From Exaiptasia diaphana (taxonomy: Eukaryota > Cnidaria > Anthozoa > Actiniaria > Aiptasiidae), in assembly GCF_001417965.1 (NCBI RefSeq), contig NW_018384864.1, positions 176,218 through 240,217 on the forward strand: DNA of 64,000 nucleotides, written 5' to 3'. Shown piece by piece: positions 1 to 9,826 of the stretch (within the stretch, counting starts at the first letter, position 1; every line of letters starts with the position of its first letter). Position numbers and translations under genes: made by a program. Below the pieces are notes generated by a model. That model ran no database searches. It saw nothing but the letters and a program-made list of their open reading frames with translations, and was not told the origin of the DNA.

Positions 1-61
1 AAAAGTTCCTCATTTTCTCTTGCGCTAATTTTTTCCCAGAAACCTTCGATACCGATGCAAA

Positions 62-3000
62 ATGGACTTCACAACAGACCAACTCTACTTCTTCAGGCTG
101 TGTTACGTCGTCTTCAACACTGTTCCTGAATGTTTACAAAAGATTTTCAAGCAAGAATGGGATGCTTTATACACAGCTACTATTGGTCAGTGGGATGACA
201 CACCTGCTAGTTATGAAATGTTTTACAACATGGAGTCACCTAAGAATCAGGCAAAAAACGAACGTCTTCTGGAGCGGATGTCAAGTGGAGACAGAAAGCA
301 GTGGGATTGCAGTTGTTTATTTTATGCAATACTTGACTCAGATAGTCTGGGGTCAAGATCAACGCTTGTTGTTAATAACAGTGTTGATGAAATACGAACA
401 ATTCTTAAAGAATTGGCACATAACAAAACCGCAAAGTTGAGTGAAGCTGAGTTCCAAACGTGCATGCAAAAGATTAAGTCAGAATTCTCATCCTTAAAGC
501 TTGATATTACAAAAATTGAAGAAATCAATAACCAGAAATGTTTGCCCACAGAAGACCTCACCAAAATTCAGAAAGAGCTAAAGAGGACTGTAGAGGTAAT
601 GAAGAACGCCGAAAAAGAGGTAGAAAACGAAAAGGGACGCATCTCAGAACCAACCTCTTTTTGTATACTACCACCGCCTCCCTCCCATGATACAATATAT
701 AGAAAGAAAGAGGTCGACAAGATACACGAGGAGATGCAACGGTTATCAAGTGACAAGAAGGGGGGGACGACTGTGCTCTACTTGTCTGGGAATCCAGGTT
801 CTGGAAAAAGTGTGATGGCTAAACATATTGGAGAGAAATTCTACGAAGATGATGACATCAAAGAGATGTTAACGTTTGTAATGACGCTTGATGCCTCTAC
901 CTTGGACACTTTGCTGAATTCATACATAACGTTTACAGAGAAGTTAAACTGTTCTCTGGATTCTGTAAAGAATATTACTGCATCAAAAGATCTTTCCAAG
1001 GAAGAACAAATCCTCCAACTTAGGGCTCTTGCCAATAAACAAGTGGCCAAGTATTCGAAATGGTTGATCATTGCTGACAATGTAGCCGGTGATTTAAAAC
1101 TGTTCTCCAAATACTGGCCTGATGGTGATAAAGGACAGATTCTTGTTACTACCCAAGACAGCCACTTCATTGGTAATAGCTCTCACTACCACCATGTCTC
1201 ACTCAGTTCTGGTATAACAGAAGAGGATGCCCTTCAACTGCTTTCTAAAGTATCCAGGGATTATAGAGATGTCGAAAACGCGGGAATGATGCTGAAAGTA
1301 TCCAAAGCAGTGCATTTTCAACCACTTGCTTTATCTTTTATAGCCCTATACATGCGAAGTGTCCGCACCATCAATGAAGGCTACACATGGCTTCAATGTC
1401 TGAAGGACCTGGAGAGTGAATACGAAAAGGTACAACCAATTAACGAGAAAACCAGTTTGTCGTGCAAAACAATTCTGACTGCTGTAGTGAATCTAATCCT
1501 CCAGAGAGAGATTAGTGAAGAAGTTATGCTGCATGCATTTTGTTTCTTATCTGTCATTGCGTCAGATCCCATTCCTTTAAAGTATGTTGTCGAGTACGTG
1601 ATTAAATGCATGCCCGTCGCAGACAAAACTACAGTTGTCACGACAATTTGTTCGTCGTCGCTAGTGCGTTTAATGGTCCAAGGAACAAAGAAACTTTGCG
1701 TCCATCAAGTTGTTTACGACTGTTTGCAAACGAATAAAGATGTGGCAAGAAGCAAGGTGGACATGCTTACAGTGGTTTCTGCCTTCTCTCTGCTTCCAAC
1801 CATTAATGATAAATCGTTAGTCAATAGTTTGGCCGTTACAAGACCACTAGCAAATCACCTGGTGATCATTGCAAGAAGGCTAATCGACTATGTCATCAAA
1901 GAGTCCATAAGCGAAAATGATCTAGGCGATCACGTTTTCAAAGTTCTCAACAATTTGTCATTAGTTTTATTAAAGCACGGCAGTTTTGAGAGCGCACAAC
2001 ATTTTCTGCGTCTGCTTTTAGCATTGCAAGTGTCTAAGTCTAAATTGTCGACAAGTTCAAGAGAAGTGCTCATCGATTTAGTGGATGCCTGTCACATCAA
2101 ATATATTCTAAATATGAACATAAATGGCATTCATCCATCGGTTAGCCAGACATTGGACAGTTTAGGCGTGACATATCAGAAACTAGGGCGACTTCAGGAA
2201 TCAGTGGCATACTTCGAAAAGGCACTTGCCATTAAAACAGCAGCGTACAGTGAAAACCATCCATCAGTGGGTGTTACCATGAGCAACCTAGGCAATGCAT
2301 ACCACCAACAAGGGCTACTTGAGGAATCAATAACGTATTACGAAAAATCTCTTGCCATCGCGACAGCTGCGTACGGTGGAAATCATCCATCGGTTGGTGT
2401 TACCATGAGCAACCTAGGCAATGCATATCACCAACTAGGGCGACTGCAGAAATCGCTAACCTATTACGAGAAAGCCATCGCCATCACAAAAGCTGCGTAC
2501 GGTGAATACCATCCATCGGTTGGTGAGACCATCAATAACTTAGGAAATACATATCAGCAACTTGGCCATACGCAGGAATCACTAACCTCTTACGAGAAAG
2601 CCCTTGGCATTTTAACAGCTGCTTACGGTGAACAACATCCATCGGTCGGAAAGATCATGAACAACTTAGGCAATACATGTGGGAAACTAGGCCGGTTGCA
2701 AGAATCAATAACATATTACGAAAAAGCTCTTGCAATCATAACGGCTACATACGGAGAAAGCCATCCATCAGTGGGTGACACCATCAATAACATAGGCAAT
2801 ACATGCCAGAAACTTGGACCATTGAATGAATCAAGAACATATTATGAGAAAGCTCTTGCAATCACAACAGCTGCATATGGAGAAAACCATCCTTCGGTGG
2901 GTGAGACCATGTACAACTTGGCCAATACATATCAGAAAGTTGGACCATTGGAGGAATCAATAACATATTACGTAAAAGCCCTTGCCATTCAAACAGCTAC

Positions 3001-3265
3001 GTATGGCGAAAACCATCCAAACGTGGGTGCCATCTTGAACAACTTGGGCAACGCCTACAGACAGCTAGGTAGATTCGATGAGGCAAAATGGAGCTACCAG
3101 CAGGCTTTGGCTATCTTTGAGAACGCCTATGATGACGGCCATCCATTTATTTGTGGAACTGTAAAGAATCTGGGTATTCTTTTCGACTCTGAAATAAGAA
3201 TGAATAGATCGCATCGAAAAAGATCAAGAGAAGGAAATCTAACAAGTGAGAAAATTCAACAATAA
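62..3265 (+). CDS. HEPN (DZIP3-like) - STAND NTPase - TPR protein
   Basis: A single open exon encodes 1067 residues. Residues about 1-155 resemble the DZIP3-type HEPN domain found at the front of many cnidarian NLR-like proteins. A charged, probably coiled-coil linker follows (about 160-195). The nucleotide-binding module has a Walker A motif GNPGSGKS at 243-250 and a Walker-B-like stretch WLIIADN near 334. From about 690 to 1040 there are eight full and one partial 42-residue TPRs of the kinesin-light-chain type, each carrying HPSVG near its start and YYEKALAI near its end. From family knowledge such proteins are candidate intracellular innate sensors that oligomerise on ligand binding by the repeats; this is inference here. 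The ATG at 62 is the first Met. A polypyrimidine-CAG just upstream (about 39) could be the end of a 5' UTR intron. The stop codon overlaps an AATAAA signal. Domain calls are fairly sure; the function is not known. Confidence 0.88.
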   Translation: MDFTTDQLYFFRLCYVVFNTVPECLQKIFKQEWDALYTATIGQWDDTPASYEMFYNMESPKNQAKNERLLERMSSGDRKQWDCSCLFYAILDSDSLGSRSTLVVNNSVDEIRTILKELAHNKTAKLSEAEFQTCMQKIKSEFSSLKLDITKIEEINNQKCLPTEDLTKIQKELKRTVEVMKNAEKEVENEKGRISEPTSFCILPPPPSHDTIYRKKEVDKIHEEMQRLSSDKKGGTTVLYLSGNPGSGKSVMAKHIGEKFYEDDDIKEMLTFVMTLDASTLDTLLNSYITFTEKLNCSLDSVKNITASKDLSKEEQILQLRALANKQVAKYSKWLIIADNVAGDLKLFSKYWPDGDKGQILVTTQDSHFIGNSSHYHHVSLSSGITEEDALQLLSKVSRDYRDVENAGMMLKVSKAVHFQPLALSFIALYMRSVRTINEGYTWLQCLKDLESEYEKVQPINEKTSLSCKTILTAVVNLILQREISEEVMLHAFCFLSVIASDPIPLKYVVEYVIKCMPVADKTTVVTTICSSSLVRLMVQGTKKLCVHQVVYDCLQTNKDVARSKVDMLTVVSAFSLLPTINDKSLVNSLAVTRPLANHLVIIARRLIDYVIKESISENDLGDHVFKVLNNLSLVLLKHGSFESAQHFLRLLLALQVSKSKLSTSSREVLIDLVDACHIKYILNMNINGIHPSVSQTLDSLGVTYQKLGRLQESVAYFEKALAIKTAAYSENHPSVGVTMSNLGNAYHQQGLLEESITYYEKSLAIATAAYGGNHPSVGVTMSNLGNAYHQLGRLQKSLTYYEKAIAITKAAYGEYHPSVGETINNLGNTYQQLGHTQESLTSYEKALGILTAAYGEQHPSVGKIMNNLGNTCGKLGRLQESITYYEKALAIITATYGESHPSVGDTINNIGNTCQKLGPLNESRTYYEKALAITTAAYGENHPSVGETMYNLANTYQKVGPLEESITYYVKALAIQTATYGENHPNVGAILNNLGNAYRQLGRFDEAKWSYQQALAIFENAYDDGHPFICGTVKNLGILFDSEIRMNRSHRKRSREGNLTSEKIQQ

Positions 3266-3832
3266 ATCAGGATCAATTTCATATATTCGACGATTGCCAT
3301 AGTAATGGTCTAACGGTGAAATAACTACAGGTTTCATAATTTCCTCGCGAATAAACTTTCACTTTATAATTCGTCGAGGAGATGTGACGAAGAGTAGCCA
3401 GATAGAGAACACGAAAGAAGTCCTTTACTGATCATATGTGTGTAACGAGTGAGTGGCCTTTTGGTGTGTTCTTGTGTTTTCCAAGATTTCTTAATTAAAC
3501 ATACCATTCTTTATAAGTCACGGCAATCCATCCTTCTTTTCACGAAACAGGAGCAGGCTACAAAGGAGACTACTAAACAGACACTCTAAATCAAAACAAT
3601 TCCGCGTGTGACACTTGTGTTCTGCCATATTAACATACTTGTAACCGCACTAAAACGCATGGAGAGCGTCTAGTTACGTTTTATGATCATAAGTGGAGCT
3701 TTTGCTCTTCAGATTTCCAAGAACTAGTATCACTACAGAAGAGGAAGTATCCGGAATTTGAAAGTATACAAAATAGATTCAAGCTTGGACCACAGACATC
3801 CAATATATACAATATATGTTAATATATAACAA

Positions 3833-3963
3833 TTTTTACCACACTTGAATTATGTAAATTCTCGCGCCCTGATTGGTTGATTATAGAGTGTACACTGTGC
3901 TGACACCATCACGTCAAAGAAAAGAATTATTTTCTAATTTTTAGACCTAAAATGTGGTAAAAA
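3833..3963. mobile_element. Short inverted-repeat element (MITE-like)
   Basis: The ends are an 11-bp perfect inverted repeat, TTTTTACCACA at 3833-3843 and TGTGGTAAAAA at 3953-3963. No coding capacity. It abuts the next inverted-repeat element, so the two may be parts of one compound element. Confidence 0.45.
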
Positions 3964-4129
3964 AAATTCGCACGGTTTTTCGTTGTATGCCCTCTTATTG
4001 ACACACTCTTGACGCCATAAAATGTTCAAAACTTTGCAGTGAACCCACTCGTTGAGCTCGTGAGTCTACTTGAGGTTGGAACGGAGTGTGTCAATAAGAG
4101 GACACACAACTCAAAATCGTGCGCAATTT
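3964..4129. mobile_element. MITE with long imperfect terminal inverted repeats
   Basis: The left arm, reading AATTCGCACGG and then CCTCTTATTGACACACTC, is matched in reverse complement by the right arm ending in CGTGCGCAATT. The arms pair over about 45 bp with a few mismatches around a spacer of about 75 bp. There is no open frame, so it is a non-autonomous DNA-transposon derivative. Confidence 0.6.
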
Positions 4130-4938
4130 GTTAAATATCAAGAATATCAAAAGAATAGAATTTTGTGTCTCATAAGGATCAGTATTCTGGAACTATCAGA
4201 CACCAAAAGTACTCTTCTGCAGGCACTCATAAACTTATAGTACGTTAGGGAATAATCTATCAATGGACAAATCACAATCATTGGCATATTCTTGTGTAGC
4301 TGTGTATAGTTATAAAATGTCGGGATTCCTGTGTGACAGTTGTTTTAACTGATTTTGAAAAAGTCCTTAACTGTTCAGAAATTATAGGTAGGAAGTTGAT
4401 TAAGTTTTTTAAAAAAGCGGTTTTTGGACCAAATTCTTTTTGATTGGTTTTGGATCAATTATGTTGTGAACTATTACACAATAAACAATAAAAAAAAATT
4501 AAAAAAAACAGTGAAATAAGATTATTATATTCATAGTCTAAAATATAAATATAAAATAAGACATATGTAAAACGTACTAAAAGGGAAATTTATACACAGA
4601 AATAAGTTACTTGTAACTAAGCATTTTTTCTTAGAGCTTAAGCTTACCTCTCACCAGTTTCTCTTTTTAAAACATTGCGTAAAATGCAATCAAAAGTTCA
4701 CCTAATTCCTCTCTTGGTATTTCTTCCAAGCAGTTAACTTCTCTCTTTGAAATATAGCTTTCTTTGCCACACATTTTGTGTTGTCCGAGTTTCCCTTTTC
4801 GTGCGCGACCCGCCATTTCCCGCCAAAATGAATTTAGCTATGGCACGTGACCCTAAAACGTCAAATGAGCTTTATGCACGACGCCTCGTCTTGGTTCCGT
4901 TCGTTGTGTGCGACTAGACCTATTTTGTGTTGTGGTAT

Positions 4939-4982
4939 AAACCTGATCAGTATCAGGCTGTCGAAGGCCTGATACTCAGGTT
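4939..4982. repeat. Imperfect short hairpin
   Basis: AGTATCAGGC pairs with GCCTGATACT across an 8-nt loop, and the outer AACCTGA/TCAGGTT extends the stem after a 3-nt bulge. Function unknown. Confidence 0.4.
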
Positions 4983-5489
4983 ACTACTGTGGAGACAAAA
5001 TTCGCAAGTCGGCTATTAACAGAGCGATAAAAACAGAAAAGCAATTTTATTTACTATAGATAGCGATATGCAATAATTAAAAAAATAGGTTATCTATCAA
5101 ATTTGACATGTCGAAACTAGTTGATCGCTTCGCGATTCGTGCGATATCGAAAACTGGGAACGATCTGACTTCTACTGTTGTCTAGTGCAAAATCAACACT
5201 AGTAATATTTGGTTAAGTACAGCTAATTTACACAAAAATTTGTGCAAAAATTTTGCTGAATCATATATGCAAATTCCTTTGTTTTCTATTGTCTGAATCC
5301 ACGACAAAATCATATTCCAATTACATTATTTCTGTACAAATACATTTTTTAAGAATGTTTTAATAAAATGGTGAAATGATTTATTCACCAAACATGCCTC
5401 ATAAAAAAGATCTACAGTAGACGATCTCCTTTTCGACTGTAACGCAGTCGGTCGCCGGTGGCTGAAAACGTGATGTAACATCATCCCGC

Positions 5490-5495
5490 CACGTG
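5490..5495. promoter_or_regulatory. E-box CACGTG upstream of the bZIP gene
   Basis: A perfect CACGTG lies 175 bp before the bZIP start codon, next to the near-palindrome TGATGTAACATCA (5471-5483), which resembles a composite bZIP site, and a CCAAT motif at 5508-5512. A second upstream CACGTG is at 4844-4849. Regulation by bHLH factors is inferred from motif and position only. Confidence 0.4.
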
Positions 5496-5669
5496 AGGAG
5501 CTCAACCAACCAATCACCATCGCTGATTTCGGACACAACAAATTGGAAATATACTGCGCAACTTTCGAAAACAAAGTTCAGTTTATGGTGGACTGTAGTT
5601 AATACAAGAGTGCGAAAAAAATATCAAGGAGGAGCGTTCACTTTCGAGTGGCGATTCCAGGCTATCGCC

Positions 5670-6398
5670 ATGAGTTTGTGTAAACCGTCAAACAAAGATT
5701 ATATGGACATAGATGAATTCTTGTCCTCTCGAGATTTGTGCGGAGATCTGGCCACGCTTACAGAGGCTGATGTCGATTTTACCAACCTCACCGATCCAGT
5801 TGATTTTTCCCTATCAGCCGAACAGCTACATGAATATACAGCTAACCAGTTAGACATAGAGGAGCAGGTCGAGTCCGTAGCTTCTCCAGTTAGCAGCGAC
5901 GAGGGGCGAGGAAAGAGCATCTCGTCCGACACCGGTTCCAGTTTCTCTTTCTCCGAAAGGAGCATTGATGGTGAATTCCCCCAGACCAGGAGTCGAAAGA
6001 GTTGCGATAAAAGCGTAACATCTGAGTCAGAGGATAGCTCAAAAGCCAGGACATCAACGTGGAAAGTGTCATCATGTCCTGAGAAACAGTGTCTTGCCAC
6101 ATCAGTAGAGATTGAGGGAGTCGCATACACATATAACCTGATACCAACATCGAAATCGCGTAAACCAAGACGAAGGTCAGTACCTGGGAGTATGAAAGAT
6201 GAAAAATATTGGGATAGACGATCGAAAAATAACGAAGCTGCAAAGCGTTCACGAGATTTGCGAAGGAAGAAAGAAATGTTGGTCGCTTCGAAAGCTGCCG
6301 ACCTCGAGATGGAGAACGAGGAACTAAGAGCCGAGGTCCAATTTTTGAAAGAGAGAGTTAAAGTTTTGAACAAAAGACTTCAGGAAAAGACAACATAG
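5670..6398 (+). CDS. PAR-family bZIP transcription factor (HLF/TEF/DBP-like)
   Basis: Intronless, 242 residues from the ATG at 5670. The frame stays open upstream to 5493 but the upstream residues look like 5' UTR and this is the first good Met. The acidic, Ser-rich N-terminal two thirds are low complexity. At about 170-205 lies DEKYWDRRSKNNEAAKRSRD, nearly the basic region of vertebrate HLF/TEF/DBP. A heptad leucine zipper (LEMENEELRAEVQFLKERV) runs to about 240, close to the C-terminus. The family binds RTTAYGTAAY sites as dimers in the nucleus; several animal members are outputs of the circadian clock. An AATAAA signal begins directly after the stop (6399-6404), although others follow at about 6455 and 6939. 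Family assignment is confident; the exact orthologue within the PAR/NFIL3-like group is not. Confidence 0.93.
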   Translation: MSLCKPSNKDYMDIDEFLSSRDLCGDLATLTEADVDFTNLTDPVDFSLSAEQLHEYTANQLDIEEQVESVASPVSSDEGRGKSISSDTGSSFSFSERSIDGEFPQTRSRKSCDKSVTSESEDSSKARTSTWKVSSCPEKQCLATSVEIEGVAYTYNLIPTSKSRKPRRRSVPGSMKDEKYWDRRSKNNEAAKRSRDLRRKKEMLVASKAADLEMENEELRAEVQFLKERVKVLNKRLQEKTT

Positions 6399-6484
6399 AA
6401 TAAAATGAACAGGTTAGAAAACTTTATGAGGTGGATATAAATCGTTCGATTCACTAATAAACAAAATGCAAATTTCTATCAACT

Positions 6485-6546
6485 CACGTGTACATATGTA
6501 TCCGCACGTGCCCGTGCTGTTGATCGTTCGATTGCACGTGCACGTG
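6485..6546. promoter_or_regulatory. Cluster of four CACGTG E-boxes
   Basis: Perfect CACGTG hexamers lie at 6485-6490, 6505-6510, 6535-6540 and 6541-6546, the last two head to tail. Palindromes ACATATGT and CCATGG lie among them. The cluster begins 87 bp after the bZIP stop codon and is the densest such group in the window. It could be a bHLH-responsive enhancer of the bZIP gene. Confidence 0.5.
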
Positions 6547-7790
6547 CCATGGCACGGGACTTTGTAAACAAGCGCCGTGCATGAAATTGTAGCGATTGAG
6601 AGAATTTCGTCGGTCGAGGCAAAATAGTACGAAAGAAAGAAAATATGACTGTAAAAGCTCACGAATTTCTTACATATCTGCCTCTTTGAGTATGAACTAT
6701 TAAAAAATCGAAAGAGGTGGTGAAATTCTACACAGAAATCAATGACAGAATAAAAATACTTTCTCAATATTTTCTCTTAATCACCCCAGCCAGAAAAAAA
6801 AGATTTATATGTTGATTTCTGTATGTACATTTTCAATGGATTCAAAATCACTTTATAATTCTTGTAGAATTTATTTTCTGTTTAGTTTTCATTTTTCTAC
6901 ACGATGGTCAAGAGCAAAAGAGTTGAAAAATGTTTAAATAAAAAAAGCGTAGAAACAAGGGAAAAAGTTCTGGGACCAGGGTAATTTTTCTATAAAAACT
7001 CATAATGAAAACTCAACTTCTGCATTTTCTTATCCATTCACTTTTAAATGTCTCACTCTGAAATTGTCCCAATTGCCTCATTATTTTTTGCATTAAAAAA
7101 TGTCAGTTTTGATTTCATTCAGATGCAGAGTGGAAGTCCTGATAAAATGAATTAATGAGAACATTAACTCTGCTTATACCTGAAGTGCAAACCAGCTGAT
7201 TGTGATATTAATTCTTCGTTGTTGAAGTGAATTCTACTGTAAAATAATGCATAATGACAGTACAGTACTGTACAGGTTATTACACATTCTAAAACCATGC
7301 AACACCAAATTGTTAATGTCTGAAACTATTGAATTATTATCTAGGATTTTGTAGTAATGTATATAATTGAAACATGCACAGTTAGTTCATTGTCTTCTCT
7401 TGCAAGATGGTTGTCATAACAGAGAGTGATTAGAGCATGAATTTTGGGAAAGCAATTTGCTATTGAGATGTTAGAGAGTCAGCTTGAGGGATCTTCTTTT
7501 TCCATTCTCTCTTCATTATGACAATGTTCTTGCAAGAAGATGTAGTTTAGATGTGGAGAGAAAAGAAAAATTGCATCATTCAAAACACTACCAAACATTG
7601 TATGGGCAAGAGGCAAGTTCTTCAGCCAAATGGCTTTGAACTTCATACATTAAATAAAAGAGCAAATATAAAGTTCAATGGCATTCATGTAGGCAGTTGA
7701 ACTCAAACCTATTAACACTGATGTTCCATACATGATGCATGGCAGTCTGAAAGTTTTTGTCAATGTTGGTTGGTGTTGGATGATCCATTA

Positions 7791-8031
7791 GAGAGGTTTA
7801 GCATGACATTCACGGCAAACGCCAAACGGCAGAAAAGATCATGTGACCTGCTTTTTATGAGTTTAACGTTGCAGTTTCAACGCGAGGGCGGGTTATTTTG
7901 AGTTTACCATAATAGTGAAAAGCCGCTCTTTCAAATGACTACCAAAAGCACAAGGTCAGGCACGAAATTCTTAGGTCATTGGTTCAGCTCTGCCGTTAGC
8001 CGTTTGCCGTCAACGTGATGCTAAAACTCTC
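7791..8031. mobile_element. MITE with about 45-bp inverted ends, TA target duplication
   Basis: The left end starts GAGAGGTTTAGCATG and continues through ACGGCAAACGCCAAACGGCAG; the right end is its reverse complement with a few changes. TA flanks both sides (7789-7790 and 8032-8033). The interior is non-coding. TA duplication suggests mobilisation by a Tc1/mariner-type transposase. Confidence 0.65.
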
Positions 8032-8349
8032 TATTATTTCTCATCGGTCTGGGAATTTAATTTGTGTAATTATGATGTAAATATGAATATTGAGTCTAAT
8101 AAAGGTCTGACTTCACAAAGTAAATTGCTTTATTTTTCTTGTTCTGGCATTGAAAGGGTAACTGGGTTTCCTACTGAAATCTTTTCAAATGACTTACTGG
8201 AAAATTAGGCCACATGAAAGGTTTGATTAATAAAGGACAAGTAATCTGAATTAACCAAAAAGAAAAAAAACATTGGTATTATAATGAGCCAAACACATCC
8301 ATCTGATCTACATAGCAAAGGTTCTCATTTTTTTTTTTATTCGTTGACT

Positions 8350-8460
8350 TCAGGGGCGAATGTTTTTTGCAGGAATGTTTTTTTGGCCCTTCGGGATGTG
8401 CAGAAATTTTTTTTTTTCAAAATCTTCCATCCCCCCTCAAAAGTGTAATGGATCACTCAA
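8350..8460 (+). repeat. Dispersed repeat fragment, copy A
   Basis: The stretch with GCAGGAA, then CAAAATC, then CCCCCTCAAAAGTGTAATG recurs in similar order at about 44430-44500. Non-coding; element family not identified. Confidence 0.35.
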
Positions 8461-9181
8461 TCAATCATGAGTGAGCATCCACTCAAAAAAGGGTTTAATA
8501 AAGCTTGTAAGCCTTCAAGGCTTGCACTAGACTGTCAGCCAAAAGTTTAACTTGAGAAAATTTAAGCCAGAATGTTATATTCCTCACAATATCAATCCTG
8601 GTTATGAATTTAATTAACACTCTATGAAAGTAAAATTAAAGTGAATACAAATACATGTTCCCATTATTACTTATAAGCATTTTATATTAAAAAAAAAACA
8701 ACAAAATATAAGCATAAAGCACTGATGAAATAACCCTTTTCTTCCAAATATTACTAAAACAATACTATCATTTGGTACTAGAAAAGTGTTTCATCATTTT
8801 ATAATAATTATTATAACTTTTTCTTGAGCACCTAGTGTGTTGCTCCATAATTTGTACATAAATATATACTAAAAAATATTATTAATAAAATCGCTTGCAG
8901 TCACTGAATTACATGAATTATAAGTTAAGGCAAAAATCATTTATTTCACAACTTCTTTTTAAAGTTTGTTTGGATTTTGATCTAAGGGACAATGCTTTTC
9001 ACAAACTTGTTCAGTCATTCCAGTGATTTCTTATGAACATTGAAGTTGCGATGCAACGGTTTCCGCTTATAAAATACAAATTTAATATATATGGTAAATA
9101 TAAGAATCTATCAATTATTAATTTATTAATTTCTATTTCAGAGTATGGGGCAATGTAATTATTGTGAGTCTTAATTTTGCC

Positions 9182-9542
9182 AATAAGCCAGCTCAACTAA
9201 CAGCAGGGTTTGTGATACATTTTCACTACAAAATCCCAGGACTTTTCAAGTAATGCAAATTTTCAAGGTTTTTGAAGATATTTTTTGAAGTTTGCGAGCG
9301 TTTCCAGTGGTGATTTTCAAAAAATAGCCACATTTCAATCCAGAAGCTAGCAAGTCAATTTCATTAGATTCAAAGAGTTTTCCAGGATTTTAAGCAATTT
9401 TCCCTATTTTCAAGGGCTTTTCAAGCACCCTTGAAGACGAGTTTTCATTTCCAGGACTTTTCATCAAGGACTAGCGCAAACCCTGTAACAGCCTCTATGG
9501 CAATGCCATAGACCCAGAGGCTGTTAGTTGACCTGGCTTATT
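9182..9542. mobile_element. Foldback MITE split by a second element
   Basis: AATAAGCCAGCTCAACTAACAG (9182-9203) is matched in reverse complement at 9521-9542 with one change, and the inner part AGCCTCT/AGAGGCT continues the palindrome. The left arm is interrupted immediately after TAACAG by the element at 9204-9485. Removing that insert and one TAACAG restores a continuous palindrome. Confidence 0.65.
9204..9485. mobile_element. Inserted 282-bp element, CAGGGTTTG ends
   Basis: Ends CAGGGTTTG and CAAACCCTG are inverted repeats. The insert is flanked by TAACAG at 9198-9203 and 9486-9491, a 6-bp target duplication. The interior repeats fragments of a TTTTCAAG-rich sequence and has no coding capacity. 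CAGGG ends are hAT-like, but 6 bp is short of the usual 8-bp hAT duplication. Confidence 0.6.
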
Positions 9543-9826
9543 TTAGTATCTTTTTGTTATGCAGCCAATTTAGAAATATTTACTTTAATTAGTGGTCAAA
9601 GCCCATTATGCAGTCATCTTAAATCCTGTCATATTTAAGACTCGTAACTTACTGCCTTTTCTGTATGGCTTAGTGCCTTATTTTTATTATGAAAATTCTG
9701 TCTGATAGTTTTAAAATATTAATTACCCTTAACAGTGACCCAGTCAAATATCTCAACAATCCGTGAAAATGTTAAAACAAAAACATCTCCATACAGGAGG
9801 AGTGCAGTAAATTACTCACAAATTTG

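Larger units (their letters stand above)
3266..5669. other. Intergenic region with foldback repeats and the bZIP promoter
   Basis: No supported coding sequence. The stretch holds two adjacent small inverted-repeat elements (3833-3963 and 3964-4129), an imperfect hairpin at 4939-4982, and CACGTG E-boxes at 4844-4849 and 5490-5495. The remainder is AT-rich with poly-A/T runs. Confidence 0.6.
6547..9826. other. Gene-free interval with transposon remnants
   Basis: No protein similarity recognised. It contains a 241-bp MITE at 7791-8031, a dispersed-repeat fragment near 8350-8460, a nested pair of foldback elements at 9182-9542, and AT-rich DNA carrying TTTATT near 9678 that could serve as the reverse-strand poly(A) signal of the kelch gene. 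Confidence 0.5.

Noticed and set aside
5699-6373. 224-residue reverse-strand open frame opposite the bZIP gene
   Set aside because: It lies exactly antisense to a clear bZIP coding region and has no family resemblance; it is a shadow.
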